From: Kryptolebias marmoratus
Lineage: Eukaryota; Chordata; Actinopteri; Cyprinodontiformes; Rivulidae
DNA: 64,000 nucleotides
Assembly: GCF_001649575.2 (NCBI RefSeq)
Contig: NC_051445.1
Coordinates: 11,794,599-11,858,598 of the forward strand
Direction: 5' to 3'
Below, piece by piece: positions 1-11,450 of this stretch; position 1 is the stretch's first letter, and each line of letters begins with the position of its first letter. The notes under the pieces are model-generated. The model was given only the letters and a program-made list of their open reading frames with translations. It was not told the origin of the DNA and did no database searches. A program made the position numbers and the translations under genes.

Positions 1-1050
1 CCGATCGCCCGCCATGCACACCTGGCACTTTTCTAAATATAGTTTGCAGTCTTTTGTTCGGGGAGAGACGTCGACTGTTGATGTGTAATCGATGAACAAA
101 GAAAAAAAAAACACCAGCAGCAGACAGCTCACCGCTGAGACACGTGTAGTCACTTGATTAATGAGGCTGCAGACGAGACGGGAGCACAGTTTTCCGTCTG
201 CGCAGAAGTCGGCCGCGGCTGATTAGTAATTCTGTTTGCTGTCTCATTAAAGTGCAGATGTTTTCGGCGTTTCCACTGTCTGTCTGCAGCCGCTCCGCGG
301 GTCAAACAGTGGAGTAATGACTGGATGACACCTGGGTGGGTGTTTTTTTTCTGGTATGCTCCGCCGGCCGCTCTAATGAGGTCCACGCGGCGGCGGCGCT
401 CGGGTTAAACGCTTTGACCGAGCGTGCAGCTGAGGGGTCGGGACTCGGTGTTACTTCCCTGTGTTTCGGCGCCGCTGACTGACACAGAAACGTGTTTTTT
501 TTTTTTTTTTAAACACACATGCAGAAACAGCAGACTGAGGAGAATGTCACACGACTGGTTTTAAAGTCTGGCTGTTTGCCTCATTACACGCACACACACA
601 CACACACACCTACTATCTGTCGCTCTCACAGGTAACAGATAATTATTGGCAGACGTTCTTGGTGCGATGTTTGCGTAAGGCCATGTGACGCACAGTTTGA
701 CCTCCTGGCACGCCAAGCCAAACAACTGTTAATGTGGCAGCAAACGTGCGGGTTTATTTTTTGCGTGCATGTGTGTGTGTGTGCGTGTGCTGCCAACATT
801 TCAGCGCACGCCGAGCAGCGACCTGATAATTAGGAGGCTCACGCTGTCGAGGATGTCTGCGAACACGCCGATTTGGAGAGAAAAAATAAAAACAGGAAAA
901 AGGCGACAGGGTTCACGGGAGCGTGTGCAGTGCTGCTCACCGCGGCATGCTTTTTTGGGGGGGGCTCGATTTGATTGAAACGTCTGCACTTCATTACACT
1001 AAACACTGACATTTAAAACCTCAGATATTGTACTTTCTGACGATCTAGTT

Positions 1051-1570
1051 CACACGTGTCAAACTCAAGACCCGCAGGCCAGATCCGGCCCTCTGTAACG
1101 TTTCATCCAGCCCTCCAGTCTGGGACAGATCGAGTCTCTGATTCTTATTTAGCTTTAAAAAAAATAGCCTAATTAGTGAAGTTTTCTCTTGACTGTGAAT
1201 TAGAAGCCAACAATATATAGTTTGAATTTCTGTATGATCAGGTTTTTGTTGATGGCTATTTAAAAAAAATCTGTTTTAATGTTAAAAAATGTATTTAAAA
1301 GCTGAGTGAGGCATAAGAAATGACAGCTAATGATGTGCTTTTTGAAGTTTGATCTATTTGTCTGTGTTCATTAAAGCATGTTTGCTTTAAATTCTGTATA
1401 ATTCGTAACTGGGAAAAGGTCATTGATATTTCTATATGAATGATTTGACATAATACATCTAAAACCAAGGTTAATTTATGCAATTTATGTAATATTGATT
1501 GTGATTGGCCCTTGGCTGGGACCACATTTTTAATTTTGGCCCCCTTGCGTCCCTGGGTTTGATACCCCTG
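1051..1570 (+). mobile_element. non-autonomous hAT-type DNA transposon, copy 1
   Basis: A 520-bp element beginning CACACGTGTCAAACTCAAG and ending GGGTTTGATACCCCTG. Its ends are imperfect inverted repeats of the CAGGGGTGTCAAAC type, typical of hAT elements in vertebrates. The flanks are 8-bp near-duplicates, ATCTAGTT (1043-1050) and ATCTAGCT (1571-1578), 7 of 8 identical. The body includes the familiar GGCCAGATCCGGCCC stretch. It has no transposase frame and is very similar to the copy at 3055-3595, in the same orientation. Confidence 0.85.
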
Positions 1571-1839
1571 ATCTAGCTGATCTAAGATTGGTGACGCTCT
1601 TGCTTCAGAACATTAAACCCCCTCTAGAAGCTGGTTGGGAGAGTCTCACGTAGGTATTTTTGGCAGACTGCATGCAATACTATAGAGGTGGAACAGCTCT
1701 TGATAAGTGATATAATATTGTGGCTGAGTGCATATAGCTAGAAAACCTTTAAGATAAAGGTTTAAATAACAATAGCCACAGCTGCTACAGGAGGAACACT
1801 TAGACCAAATCATTCAAAGTACTTTATGACAAAAAGAGA

Positions 1840-2020
1840 GCTTTCAGAGCTATTTTACCACGGTTTGCCTTAGGTCAATTGCTATAAAACTGCCTGAGTT
1901 ATAGTCTCTTTTATGTTTGCTAATGTTGATTAGTTGTGGCGGCCATCTTGAATCAGGTATCAAAAGGTACGTCGATTATGTTCTGAGAGTTTTAATCAAA
2001 TTTGTCCACATCCTATAATT
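1840..2020 (+). repeat. dispersed repeat, GGCGGCCATCTTGAAT family (fragment)
   Basis: Carries GTTGATTAGTTGTGGCGGCC then ATCTTGAATCA, shared with 50100-50670 (same strand) and, reversed, with 6225-6480 and 51150-51680. A moderately diverged dispersed repeat. Element class and exact ends are not determined. Confidence 0.6.
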
Positions 2021-3054
2021 ACACACACATAATTATATGATTGCCCATCTTTAATGGAGGCAGGTGGCAATAATATGATGTACATATGAATAAAACTCGG
2101 TAAATAACATTTCCTTTGACAAAAGTTGTAAAAGAAAAAAAAAAAAAAAACAACTAAACTGAGTGGTTTCTTTTCTCAGTGTTCCACCACTGATATCCAA
2201 TCTGACGCTGATGGCAAATTACCCCAAACACACCGTCGCTCGAAGGAGTTGTAATTGCTCCAATAAATCCCATTAAAGTTAAAAAAGATTCAGATTTCCC
2301 CACTAATGGCCGAAGCGGCTCGTCAGATGCAGTAACCTCTGCCAACACGGCGGGTAAATGAGCATCCTCCCACGGAACGGCTTCGGTAATCAGGCGGCCG
2401 CACGGGGAGCTGCTCGCATCGTTCCGTCTGCGTTGGAAATGAGATCTAAATGAAATCTAATACCGCAGGCCTTATTCAGGAGGGAACCTCTGTTGAGCCG
2501 CAGACGCTGATCGAACGGAACAGCGCCCAGGAAATAAACTGCGAGCAGGAGAGATGGGAGGTTTAAGTCTGTGAGGCTGCGACACTCGGCGCAGTTAAAT
2601 CCTTTTTTTCGCACCGAATGTTCCGACAGATTTACGCTGAGCGCCACTGATGACTTGTGGGAACTCCGAAACACCAGTAATTAAAGCCATGAATGTGATG
2701 AGTCTAATCAGCAGTCAGGAGGAAAGGGGGGGATGCAGATGGAGCTCAGGAAACGACCGCTTCCTTGTTTATGGTTTATATCAAAACTCCCCGCTGATAG
2801 CTCCCCTCTCACACCGCCGCAGCTAAGCTATTAATTTATAACTAACAACAAACAGGTGAAAATGACCCACGGGAATAAAAACCATGGAAAGGCACCCCGG
2901 CTTTGAAATAGGCAGCAGGGCCGCAGAATATAGTGTCACAATATCATTGTGTGCATTATCAATATCCACAGGGTGGTAATTAATCCCAGGCACAAACTGC
3001 ATCCCAGGAATAGATCAGACTAAACATCCTAAATGCCCCATAAACAATTTAGAT

Positions 3055-3595
3055 CACACGTGTCAAACTCAAGGCCCGCGGGCCAGATCCGGCCCTCTGT
3101 AACATTTCATCCGGGCCCCAAGATAACGTTTAGATTTCATCAGGTCCGGCCCTCCAGTCTGGGCCAGATCGAGTCTCTGATTCTTGATTCTTATTTTGCT
3201 TCAAAAAACTGATATAAATAGTGAAGTTTTCTCTTGACAGTGACTTAGAATCCAACAATTTATAGTTTTAATTTCTGTATGATCAGGTTTTTGTTGATGG
3301 CTTTTAAAAAAAATCTGTTTTAATGTTAAAAAATTCATTTAGAAGCTGAGTGAGGCGTAAGAAATGACTGCTAATGATGTGCTTTTTGAAGTTTGATCTA
3401 TTTGTCTGTGTTCATTAAAGCATGTTTGCTCTAAATTCTGTATAATCTGTAACTGGGAAAAGGTCATTGATATTTCTATATGAATGAGTTGACATAATAC
3501 ATCTAAAACCAAGGTTAATTTATGTGATATTGGCCCTTGGCTAGGATCAAATATTTAATTTTGGCCCCCTTGCGTCCCTGGGTTTGACACCCCTG
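3055..3595 (+). mobile_element. non-autonomous hAT-type DNA transposon, copy 2
   Basis: A 541-bp second copy of the family at 1051-1570, in the same orientation. It is flanked by a perfect 8-bp target-site duplication, ATTTAGAT (3047-3054 and 3596-3603), the hallmark of hAT transposition. It differs from copy 1 by an extra segment near 3110-3170 that repeats part of the TCCGGCCCTC region, and by a small deletion near 3522. No coding capacity is visible. Confidence 0.9.
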
Positions 3596-6224
3596 ATTTA
3601 GATGATGCTAAAACTCACGGACGGTGATATGAACACTGCGATGACAGAACAGAGGAAAAATCTGGGTTAATCACAAGTGACATCGCATTTAGATAATCAA
3701 CAACATTGCTTTTTTTTAATATCAGATATGCTCATGTGGTTGGGAATAAATTATGAACATAAAAGCAAGTTTGTTGCTTTTGTAGTGAACATTTTTCGCG
3801 TTTACAGCACATTTAAAACGGTTTGCAGTCAAAGGAGGACATGGGAAAAGACGATCCGAATAGAAATAATTGCCTTTCCAGTTGTCAACTTGGAACAAAG
3901 CAATTTTCTTGTTTTAAAACAGCTTACGTTACAACGACAGCAACAATAAACTAGAAAATTTCTGCATAAATTTGAAAGGGCTGCCAACGCAGCTGCTGCC
4001 CCAAACTCCAACATCAGTTTACTTACGTCCTGAACGAAGACAAAAACGCCTTCATTTCGAGGTATAAACGAAGTGCAAAGAAAACTAAGATCAATAATGA
4101 ATCAATAAACGCTGCTCTGTGGCTCGTAACGGTCACCATGGTAACCACACACCTGACAGCTAACTTAGAGGCAGACAGAAGCAGACTTAAACGTGAGCCT
4201 CAAACAAACAGTCGCTGTGCAAAAACAATAAGTCAGATCTTCAAAATTCTTGAACTGCGAGCGGCAGGGGACTCTGACAGTCACACATATGAATGTTTAT
4301 GTTTACACAGTGTTTCATGCATTAGATATGACGAGGCAAATGGAGAATATTCTGACCGAAAACATAACTAAAGTCCATGAAAGCTTAGGTGTGCGCTCTC
4401 TGTACTCTGAGGGGATGTTAGAACAAAAGAAGTGTGATCAGTGAAACACACGTGGGGTGAAATAATATAAAAAGGCCAACAGATTGATGTACGTGTACCA
4501 AAAAAGAGATGTAGAAGTTGGAAACGTTTGTTTCCGGCTGTTCTTTTATTTTCTAATCACTTCAATAGTTGGAGCGTGTGGTTGTGCAGTTTTTTCAAAT
4601 TTTGTCTACATTGTACAAATTATCGCTATCAAAAGTGAAAGCACACTATTCCTGATCAGGCTGTACATTTTAATGTGTAATTTGCATGTTTTCTTTCAAA
4701 GCTGTGCAAAGAGATAGAGGACATTTTCTTTAACTAAATAGCTATAAGTGTGCTTTAATGGGTATTCATTGGCACCCTTTATAATCTATCTATCTGGGAA
4801 TGATATGTGATATATGAGGAAAATTCAATTTCACACATCAAAAACTGAATAAACTGAGTTTAGGTGACTTTTCCCCTCCACTGCATGTGCTCTGGAAGAG
4901 AAAAGTGGAAGAAGATGGGAATCAGGTGACAGGAAAAGGAGGAAAAATGATTTAGGAACGATCAGAGGACAAACACAGAGGGAGAGGAGATTTTCGACGA
5001 GCTTCCATGACCTGCAGCTCTCTGCAGCAGCCAGCGGAGGTTCCTCACGCACAGTAACACACACCGGGGAGGATTAACGACAACAGAGCAACGAATTTTA
5101 TTAGTTACATTAAAGGGGAACATGACTGGGATCGACACCAGCATGTTGTGTAACAGTTGGCTTCTCCAGGGCAAGCTAGGTGTGCGCACTGTTGCTCCGC
5201 TGTTGTGCTGTTGCCACAGCGATAACGATCAACTTTAACGACCTACGTGGGAGAACAATCAAAAGGTCTCCCGTTAATTGGTTTGCCTTTCGCCCTTAGA
5301 CTGTCGCCGCCAGTGGAGACATGTTTGCCGTCCTGATTTCCATCCTGCAGCACGAAGACGAACGATGATGCAGCAGAAAGCTACAGGAAATCTGACACGG
5401 CGTCCGTCTTTCTGAATGATTCCGTTTTTACACCTTTCGTGCTAAACTATCATGAAACGGCGTGTTCTTTGCTAATCTTTTTGGAAATGAGCAGGGAATG
5501 TGTGAAATGAATATTCACAGAGTTGGTTAGCAGGATCAGCAGTTTGCCAAGCCAGCTGGTGCTGCGAAGTTTACTGGGGAGAATGTGGTTTTTTGTTGTT
5601 GTTTTGTTTCGTTTTTTTTTAAATAAAACCAGCCCTTTCCCCCCCGGTTAACTCACTCTAACATCTCATAACAAGGATCAAATTGATATTAACCTGGGTA
5701 CAACCTCTCAGACTCTTTCTGTGCAACAGCAAGGGCTGCTGGGACTTTTTGTTGCCCCATTTTTTCGACTGAATACAGACAGTCCTGTTAATCTGATCGG
5801 GGAGGATAGTTCTACAGAGCCAACTGCTTCTCAGAGAAACTGTTAAAGTTTACCTTTATTTTATGAAAGGAAAATAAAAACAGTGCTCCTTGCCAAAATA
5901 TTCATTCAAACTAAGAGATTCATTTTATTAAAAGTCAAATGTTAGTTTTCTGTTTTGGGTTTCGACTCAATCTTTACTTTGTTTTCTAATGTTTTTCAGG
6001 GTTTGGAGAATTTTTGTTATTTTAGTTTTGCCTCCAGATGTCCTCATTAGTGCCTGTCTCCAGCTCATCACCCTGTGTCTCGTTAGTAATCAGCACACCT
6101 GACATCATCATTTAGTCGCCCCTCCCTGTGTGTATAACTCTCCATGATTTTCCAGTCCTTTAAATGATAAGGTAATGATGTAGTTGCCTGTGTCTGTGTG
6201 TTTGTCTGTCACAAACCAATGAGC

Positions 6225-6480
6225 AGATCTTAACCATTGATTGCACAACTGACTAGCTTTTGGAATTGACCCATTACAAGATGGCCACGCAGCTAATCAG
6301 ACTTAGCAAAACAAAAATGGCTACAACTCAGTCAAATTTACAAATAGCGAGCTAAAGTTTGGTGTGGTAGTAGCTGAGAGTCATACCCAACACATACTCC
6401 AAGCACAAACAGACCACCAAGATCTTTGTTTAAAGATTTTGGCATGCAGGGTGGCTGGTAATCCGTCAAGGAATGCTACT
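6225..6480 (-). repeat. dispersed repeat, GGCGGCCATCTTGAAT family
   Basis: Contains CAAGATGGCCACGCAGCTAA and TGGTGTGGTAGTAGCTGAGA with nearby GAGTCAT, the reversed form of units at 50100-50670. It also shares GTGGTAGTAGC with 51500-51530. Boundaries are approximate. Confidence 0.6.
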
Positions 6481-6540
6481 TTTTTTATTATTTAAGTTCA
6501 TGTTTGGGTTTCTACAAGTACAGGTGATCAAGTTGGATGG

Positions 6541-7160
6541 CTCAGACAACGCAGGGAGGCCAAGAAAACTAAACTTATTTATGAAAGTGAACTAAAACGA
6601 AGGTTTACGTGGCAGCAAAAATGAATCAGAAATATACAGGGGATCGCAAGGAGACAGAACGAGAACCAGTGCCTGACAGCAACAACCAAAAGCAAAGAAT
6701 CAGAATATATAGACTGGGGTTGATGAGGAATGGGACACAGGTGAGTAATTGTAAACCAGGAACAGGTGAAGATGGGTGTGGCAGGCTGACAAGGAAAAGT
6801 ACTGACTGAGGGAGAAAGGTGGCAGATGACACATAGAGTAAAACCAAACGTTGCAAATAAAAAAACTCAGGGGACAAAACTGAACACAAGAATGGAAACA
6901 GATAACTCAGAAACACACAGAACCCATGAAGCAAACAGCACTACGGATCACATAAACAGAACATGATCAGAAAACACAAAAGATTACCAAACGTCACAGA
7001 TCTGAACACAGATGGGTTCAGAGAAGACCACCAGGCTGAACACCCACTGCTACCTCGGTTTATACACTCCTGGTTTTCCTTTGTTCATCGTCAGTTCCTT
7101 GTGCTGCTATCACTCCTGTCTCCTCATGTTGGGTCCTTGAAACCCTCCATCGCTCGCTCA
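6541..7160 (-). repeat. LTR-like dispersed repeat, copy in minus orientation
   Basis: Shares ACGTGGCAGCAAAAA, GACACAGGTGAG, CAGGAACAGGTGAAGATGGG and GACTGACTGAGG with the reverse complement of 38207-38640. The style (C+T-rich strand, polyadenylation-like AATAAA near one end, no coding) resembles fish solo LTRs, but the class is not proven. Ends are approximate. Confidence 0.5.
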
Positions 7161-7415
7161 TGATATGTCGCAGTGAATGCACAAAAGGCTGTTTACGAAT
7201 GACAAACTTCTGACTCATTTATTGTGAGAATCTGTGCCATTTTTAAAGTCAAAAATATTTAGTAGCTGGAGAAGGTCCTCATTAGTTTGTGAGATTTGAT
7301 GAGATTACGACGGGATCTCAACAAGTTGGCTTTACAAATACAGATGAGACACACAAAAAAAAAAACTATAAATAACACACTAACTGAGCTTCAAATACAT
7401 GTGTGTGTGCCTTAC

Positions 7416-7493
7416 CAATATCATCGATTTTTAGGCCTGGTCTCAGCGTGTAGTCTGGTTCTGTGGGCTCCGGTTCATCCTCCACATCAGAGG
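7416..7493 (-). CDS. efna3: ephrin-A3 exon 4 (juxtamembrane stalk)
   Basis: A 78-bp exon encoding an acidic stalk: SDVEDEPEPTEPDYTLRPGL then KIDDI (residues 157-182). It is positionally equivalent to the ephrin-A3 stalk around PTLPQFTMGPNVKI in mammals, with a similar P-x-x-P-[DQ]-[YF]-T-[LM]-x-P-x-[LV]-K-I pattern. A poly-pyrimidine tract (14 T on the minus strand) and TCTCAG acceptor precede it, and a GTAAGG donor follows (7415-7410). Phase is 1 in and 1 out, exactly continuing exon 3. The segment is too short for the usual reading-frame search. It links the globular domain to the C-terminal GPI signal, which would be in a further exon not seen here. Confidence 0.88.
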
Positions 7494-8329
7494 CTGAGAG
7501 ATAAAAAAAAAAAAAATTTAAATAAAATGTGTGAAACTGAGTAGCAGGAGGGCAGAGTGTTGGGGTTAACCCACTGCTCTGGCCTAAAGGATTTTAATTA
7601 CATCCGAACTGACATCTTGAGAGGAACATGCAAGAGAGTGGCAAGACAAGGGTGCAGAGGTTAGACAAGCCCAGAGCGGGCAGACTGACAAGCCATAACA
7701 TCGCCAGCGGTCTTGACAAAGAGACGGAGCAAAAGGGAAAGAGGGCCGGCGAGGGGAGGCAGATCAAACTGAAGAGAGTCAGTGTGCGAGAAGAAAGCAA
7801 TGGAGTGGCGGGGTTGAAGGAGGGAGGAGAGGTTAATACTACAGGGCTGTGGAAGTTAAAAGGACCGGACAGGCCAGGGATCAAAGAACGTGTGTATACG
7901 AGTGTGAGAGTGTGTGTGTGTGTTTGAGGAGACTGAGAGAGCATCACAGCACATATACACAGCCACCCACTGACCGCTCGCAGCAATTAATGGATTCTGA
8001 CAGAGAGCGATGGAGGAAGGGTGAAAGAGCAGGAACGAGGGAGGAAGAGGACAGGAAGGAGGCGGAGGTGAGGGCCTTCAAAGCAGGAGAGGCTCTGTTC
8101 CACTGCTTTAGAGGAAGAAGAGGGAATAGAATATTAAAAAAATAAAAAAAAGCACACAGTGAAAGAAAGAAGGAGGAGTACAGCGATGACTGAATACTCA
8201 GCAGGAGTAAAAATAGCTCTGCTTCTTCTGGACTGTACTGAGGCCAGGAAAGAATCTGTGCAGGAGGTGTGTAAGGACATGATATGATTGGCCAGGTGAG
8301 AGCGTGGGGGGGCGGGGTTAATGACTTAC
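7494..8329 (-). other. efna3: efna3 intron 3
   Basis: An 836-bp intron between exons 3 and 4, with GTAAGT donor and TCTCAG acceptor. It is purine-rich on the plus strand (7620-8200) with a short TG run near 7910-7924. The open frames here on both strands are low-complexity and have no recognised domain. Confidence 0.9.
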
Positions 8330-8395
8330 AGGTGGGACAGCAGACGTACACTCGTAGTCTGAGACAGCTGCGTCCGTGATGATGGGTGGGCGTGG
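8330..8395 (-). CDS. efna3: ephrin-A3 exon 3 (end of receptor-binding domain)
   Basis: Small exon of exactly 66 bp encoding the end of the ephrin domain: STPTHHHGRSCLRLRVYV followed by CCPT (residues 135-156). It corresponds to the mammalian segment STPTHN-WKCLRMKVFVCC. Cys145 supplies the fourth conserved disulfide cysteine, missing from exon 2. The acceptor is TGTTTTCCAG (AG at 8397-8396) and the donor is GTAAGT (8329-8324). The exon begins with two bases completing a Ser codon from exon 2 and ends with one base, so phase is kept. The longer open frame around it runs into intron on both sides and is not the true coding extent. Confidence 0.95.
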
Positions 8396-10596
8396 CTGGA
8401 AAACACAGAAACACATCCAAAATATTATACTTCAGCACTATCCCGGACCCTAACTTCACCCAGTTTTTTTACCTTTTAGAGACAAAGGTTTACAGCAGAT
8501 ATTTCTACAGCTGTCTGCCCTTTTTTATATTTGAAACTGTCAACATCATGAAAACATATAGTCTAAAGAAGAGCAACAGCTGGGGCAAACAAAAGAAAAT
8601 AGGAAAACAATTCTTTCCCTCATAAGTTTCTGCTCTAAATAATTACAGGGTTCAGACTTTACTTAACCTGTTACCTGAGAAATGTTTCCTCTAAAACCTA
8701 AGTGTGTGTGTGTGGTTTTCTAAGTCAGCCGTTTCAAATCAACACACCTGCTGGGAGCTTAAAACATTCAAATCAAAGCGTGTATAGACAAAGCAAAATC
8801 TGACATGATCAGTGCTCCTATTGGTTGGTTTCTTTTTTTAAATATTCAGATTTTCTTCTTTTAGAAAAGTCTGAAAACAAAAATATTCAAAACTCATGTT
8901 TTATTTGTTCCATCCAGACCTGGATAACACACACAAAAAATCAACTTCTAGTCTTTTCTCAGATGGTAGAAGCTCTTATCTGTTATCTGAAGCTGGTTTT
9001 ACTGCTTTCAGTGGGTTTTACTGTTTGTTATAGCTGATATTAAGAGACTGATTAACAGAATAATAACCAAAATGATTATTATCATTATCAGAGTTAATAC
9101 TGACCTTGTAAACAAACATCAAGAAGATGAGAAACACAGTTATTTTATTTATTTCTAAAATAATCCTACACACTTACAGGAAATGACCTTATGTGATAAG
9201 TTTGGTGGCAGCAATGGTTTCTAGTGGTACAATCACCAGCATGTTTTACATTTTATATAATTTTTTTTTTTATTATTTTACCTGGCAAAGTTCTACTGTA
9301 CCTATCAAAACATTTTAGTCAATCAAACGACAAAAAAATCCAGAAAAAATTATTAGAATTTCTGTCCATACGTTCAGGAAAACGATGCTTTGTCAAGAAT
9401 AAAATCAACATTTTGAGATTTATCTTCCGTTTGTTCATGTGTGTTTATGTATAAATAATATAAAGTCATCATCTCATTTTGTTTAAAAAGCTATATTGGT
9501 CTGGTTTGGTTTATATCTCATAGATTGCACTTTAAAGTTAACATAACATTCTTTTATTTTAGTATTATTTTCAACTGTATGACTTTAATATCACAAATGG
9601 GAAACAACAACTAATTTATACTCCGTCGTAGCAAACGGCCTTATTTATTTAAAGTAAAATAACGTGAAACGAGGCCGGCACAAGAAGACATTACAGGCCA
9701 AATTCTTTACATTTTCTATAAATAAACTGCATTACTGCACGTGGGTTTGATCATGATAATCAATTAGTGAGAACCCAGTAATGTGACAGCAACCATGTGA
9801 AGTAAATAAATGGAATAGAAATCTTGATTTAGAAATATAATAAGCTCCTTGTGCCACGGGTTATTTTGACACGCAGCAGTGAACGGAGCACAAATGTCAC
9901 AGGTGTAAATAATGAAATTAGCCGCGTTCCATTTAGCTGCTTTGGTTTCTGTTTAATGTCTGCGGCTGACAGGCGCCACAGCGTTCTGGGACACTTAAAT
10001 AGAACAGAGCCTTTGTTAATAGTAAAAACAACACCTGTGCCTTTTTCCTGCTGTGTCAAGTTAAAACGTCTGCTGTTAAAATGATCTATTAAAGCTGCGC
10101 AGGATTTTAAGGAACGCGAGAAACTGGGTCAAGCCTTCACTTGAGCTTCAGGATTGTTCAGCTTGAATATTTTAACTAAATTCACTACTTCCCCATGTGA
10201 AACGTCTTTGATCTGATCATTGCCAGTGGAAAAATCAAACAAAGATTGAGGGATTTTTAATTTTTTTTTTCTTTTTTTTTTTTGGTGTTGCGCTTTCTAA
10301 ACTCATATTTCATTAGATAAAGCAGGCTGAACGAGCAACGCGCTCATACAGCTTAGTTATATTTGCTTTAGAATTGCCTCGTGTTGAGCTAAAAAGTTCA
10401 TTACTCATACAGTGTCATCTCAGCGCAAGGAGCGAATTCTTTTAATTTGCAGTCAACAAAAAGAACGAGGCCGCTTCGCTGCAAGATGATGGGATCAGAT
10501 GGGAAGCACTCGTTTGTTTTCCTGCAGGTTTTTTTTTGTCCCCCCGCCCCTCCCTGCAACACCTTGATGACCGTCAGAGGTCACTCCGCCACTCAC
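8396..10596 (-). other. efna3: efna3 intron 2
   Basis: A 2.2-kb intron between exons 2 and 3, with GTGAGT donor and TTTTCCAG acceptor. It is AT-rich and contains no recognised gene or transposon. Confidence 0.9.
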
Positions 10597-10889
10597 AGAT
10601 GTAGTAGTACTCCTGGCCGACGTGGAACTCATAGCCCAGCGAGAAGGCGCTGTAGCGCTGGAACTTCTCGGAGAACTTGATGGGCGCGTGGGGGGCGTGG
10701 GGCCGGTTGCACTCCCACCTCTTGAAGCCCAGCTGGGGGTCACAGTTCCTGTAGCCGTGGCGGCTCACCATGTAGAGGACGTACTGCTCCCCGGTGCCCA
10801 CCATGCGCTGGCTGTCGTTGTAATGAGGGCAGTAGATGTCCAGGTAGTCGTTGACGTTCACCGTCATCGTGTGACCCTCCATATGCAAA
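10597..10889 (-). CDS. efna3: ephrin-A3 exon 2 (core of Eph receptor-binding domain)
   Basis: Main exon of the ephrin receptor-binding domain, residues 37-134. Diagnostic stretches are [44 protein letters not shown] and [16 protein letters not shown]. These match ephrin-A3 much better than A1, A2 or A5; A2 and A5 have FQLFTPFSLGFEF in the receptor-contacting G-H loop where this has [13 protein letters not shown]. Cysteines 57, 86 and 97 are three of the four that form the two domain disulfides. NDS at residue 61 is a further glycosylation sequon. The 293-bp exon lies between a TTTCAG acceptor (AG at 10891-10890) and a GTGAGT donor (10596-10591). Phase is 2 in, 1 out. No stop or frameshift is present, so the gene looks intact here. 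Confidence 0.97.
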
Positions 10890-10934
10890 CTGAAAGCACC
10901 AGATAGCAACACAGGCTGTTACAGTTCAAGCTCA

Positions 10935-11450
10935 GATCTTCGGAACAAGTTATTTGTCACCTGCTGGAGATACCTCTTGAATTGCGCTAAGAGCTAATCC
11001 AACAAGCTAACGGCTAGTCTGAGCAGGGTCAAGACCAAAGTGAATTGCAGTTGTCTTAAAACAGCTCCAATCTTAAAATATATACATATAATTGGTTCTC
11101 ATAAACACTGCTTTATACGTTACATCATTGAACTTTTTATATTACACAGGTGTTTTGGTAGAAATATGATATTTCTGCCCTAAATGGCCCAAGCTGGCAA
11201 GAAATTGCTACAGCTAGCTGCTGCTGCTACTTGTGCTAGCAAATAACTGTAAAATTTTATGTAAAAATAAAACCTGTGCAACATGAAACTGACATCAATG
11301 TAAAAGTTTACACAATAACATTTGCATGAACTATACAGCTGTTTTATTCCGGCTACTATCCACATCTCTGACTAACCGTTAGCTTGTTGGGCTAACCATT
11401 AGCCGCTAACGGTTAGCTCATCTGTCCAATCATAATTAAACTCAATTTCT
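10935..11450. mobile_element. long-TIR MITE, copy A (diverged)
   Basis: Inner inverted repeats are clear: AATCCAACAAGCTAACGGCTA near 10996-11016 pairs with the reverse complement of ACCGTTAGCTTGTTGGGCTA near 11375-11395. The GCTAACGGCTAGT and CTTAAAACAGCTC motifs are shared with copies at 17551-17972 and 56968-58016. It begins about 45 bp upstream of exon 2 in the gene's direction. Outer ends are eroded. Confidence 0.6.

Larger units (their letters stand above)
1..7415 (-). other. efna3: efna3 intron 4 or 3' flank; last exon not found
   Basis: Follows the GTAAGG donor of exon 4. The expected last exon (short tail, GPI-attachment Ser/Gly/Asn, hydrophobic C-terminus, stop) was sought on the minus strand and not recognised, so it is probably beyond the left edge. 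The stretch holds two hAT-type copies, two repeats of the GGCGGCCATCTTGAAT family, an LTR-like repeat at 6541-7160, a 16-18 base T run near 497 and a CA run at 591-609. The remainder (for example 3605-6220) shows nothing else recognisable. Confidence 0.55.

Noticed and set aside
2390..2674. Minus-strand frame with a hydrophobic stretch (LPSLLLAVYFLGAVPF) as the missing GPI exon
   Set aside because: The hydrophobic run is followed by a long polar tail rather than a stop, and no in-phase acceptor with an ephrin-like lead-in was seen.
7944..8459. 171-codon minus-strand frame containing exon 3
   Set aside because: Only the 66 bp between splice sites has ephrin homology; the flanking residues are intron reading.
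10622..10906. 94-codon plus-strand frame opposite exon 2
   Set aside because: It is the antisense shadow of a strongly conserved ephrin exon on the minus strand.
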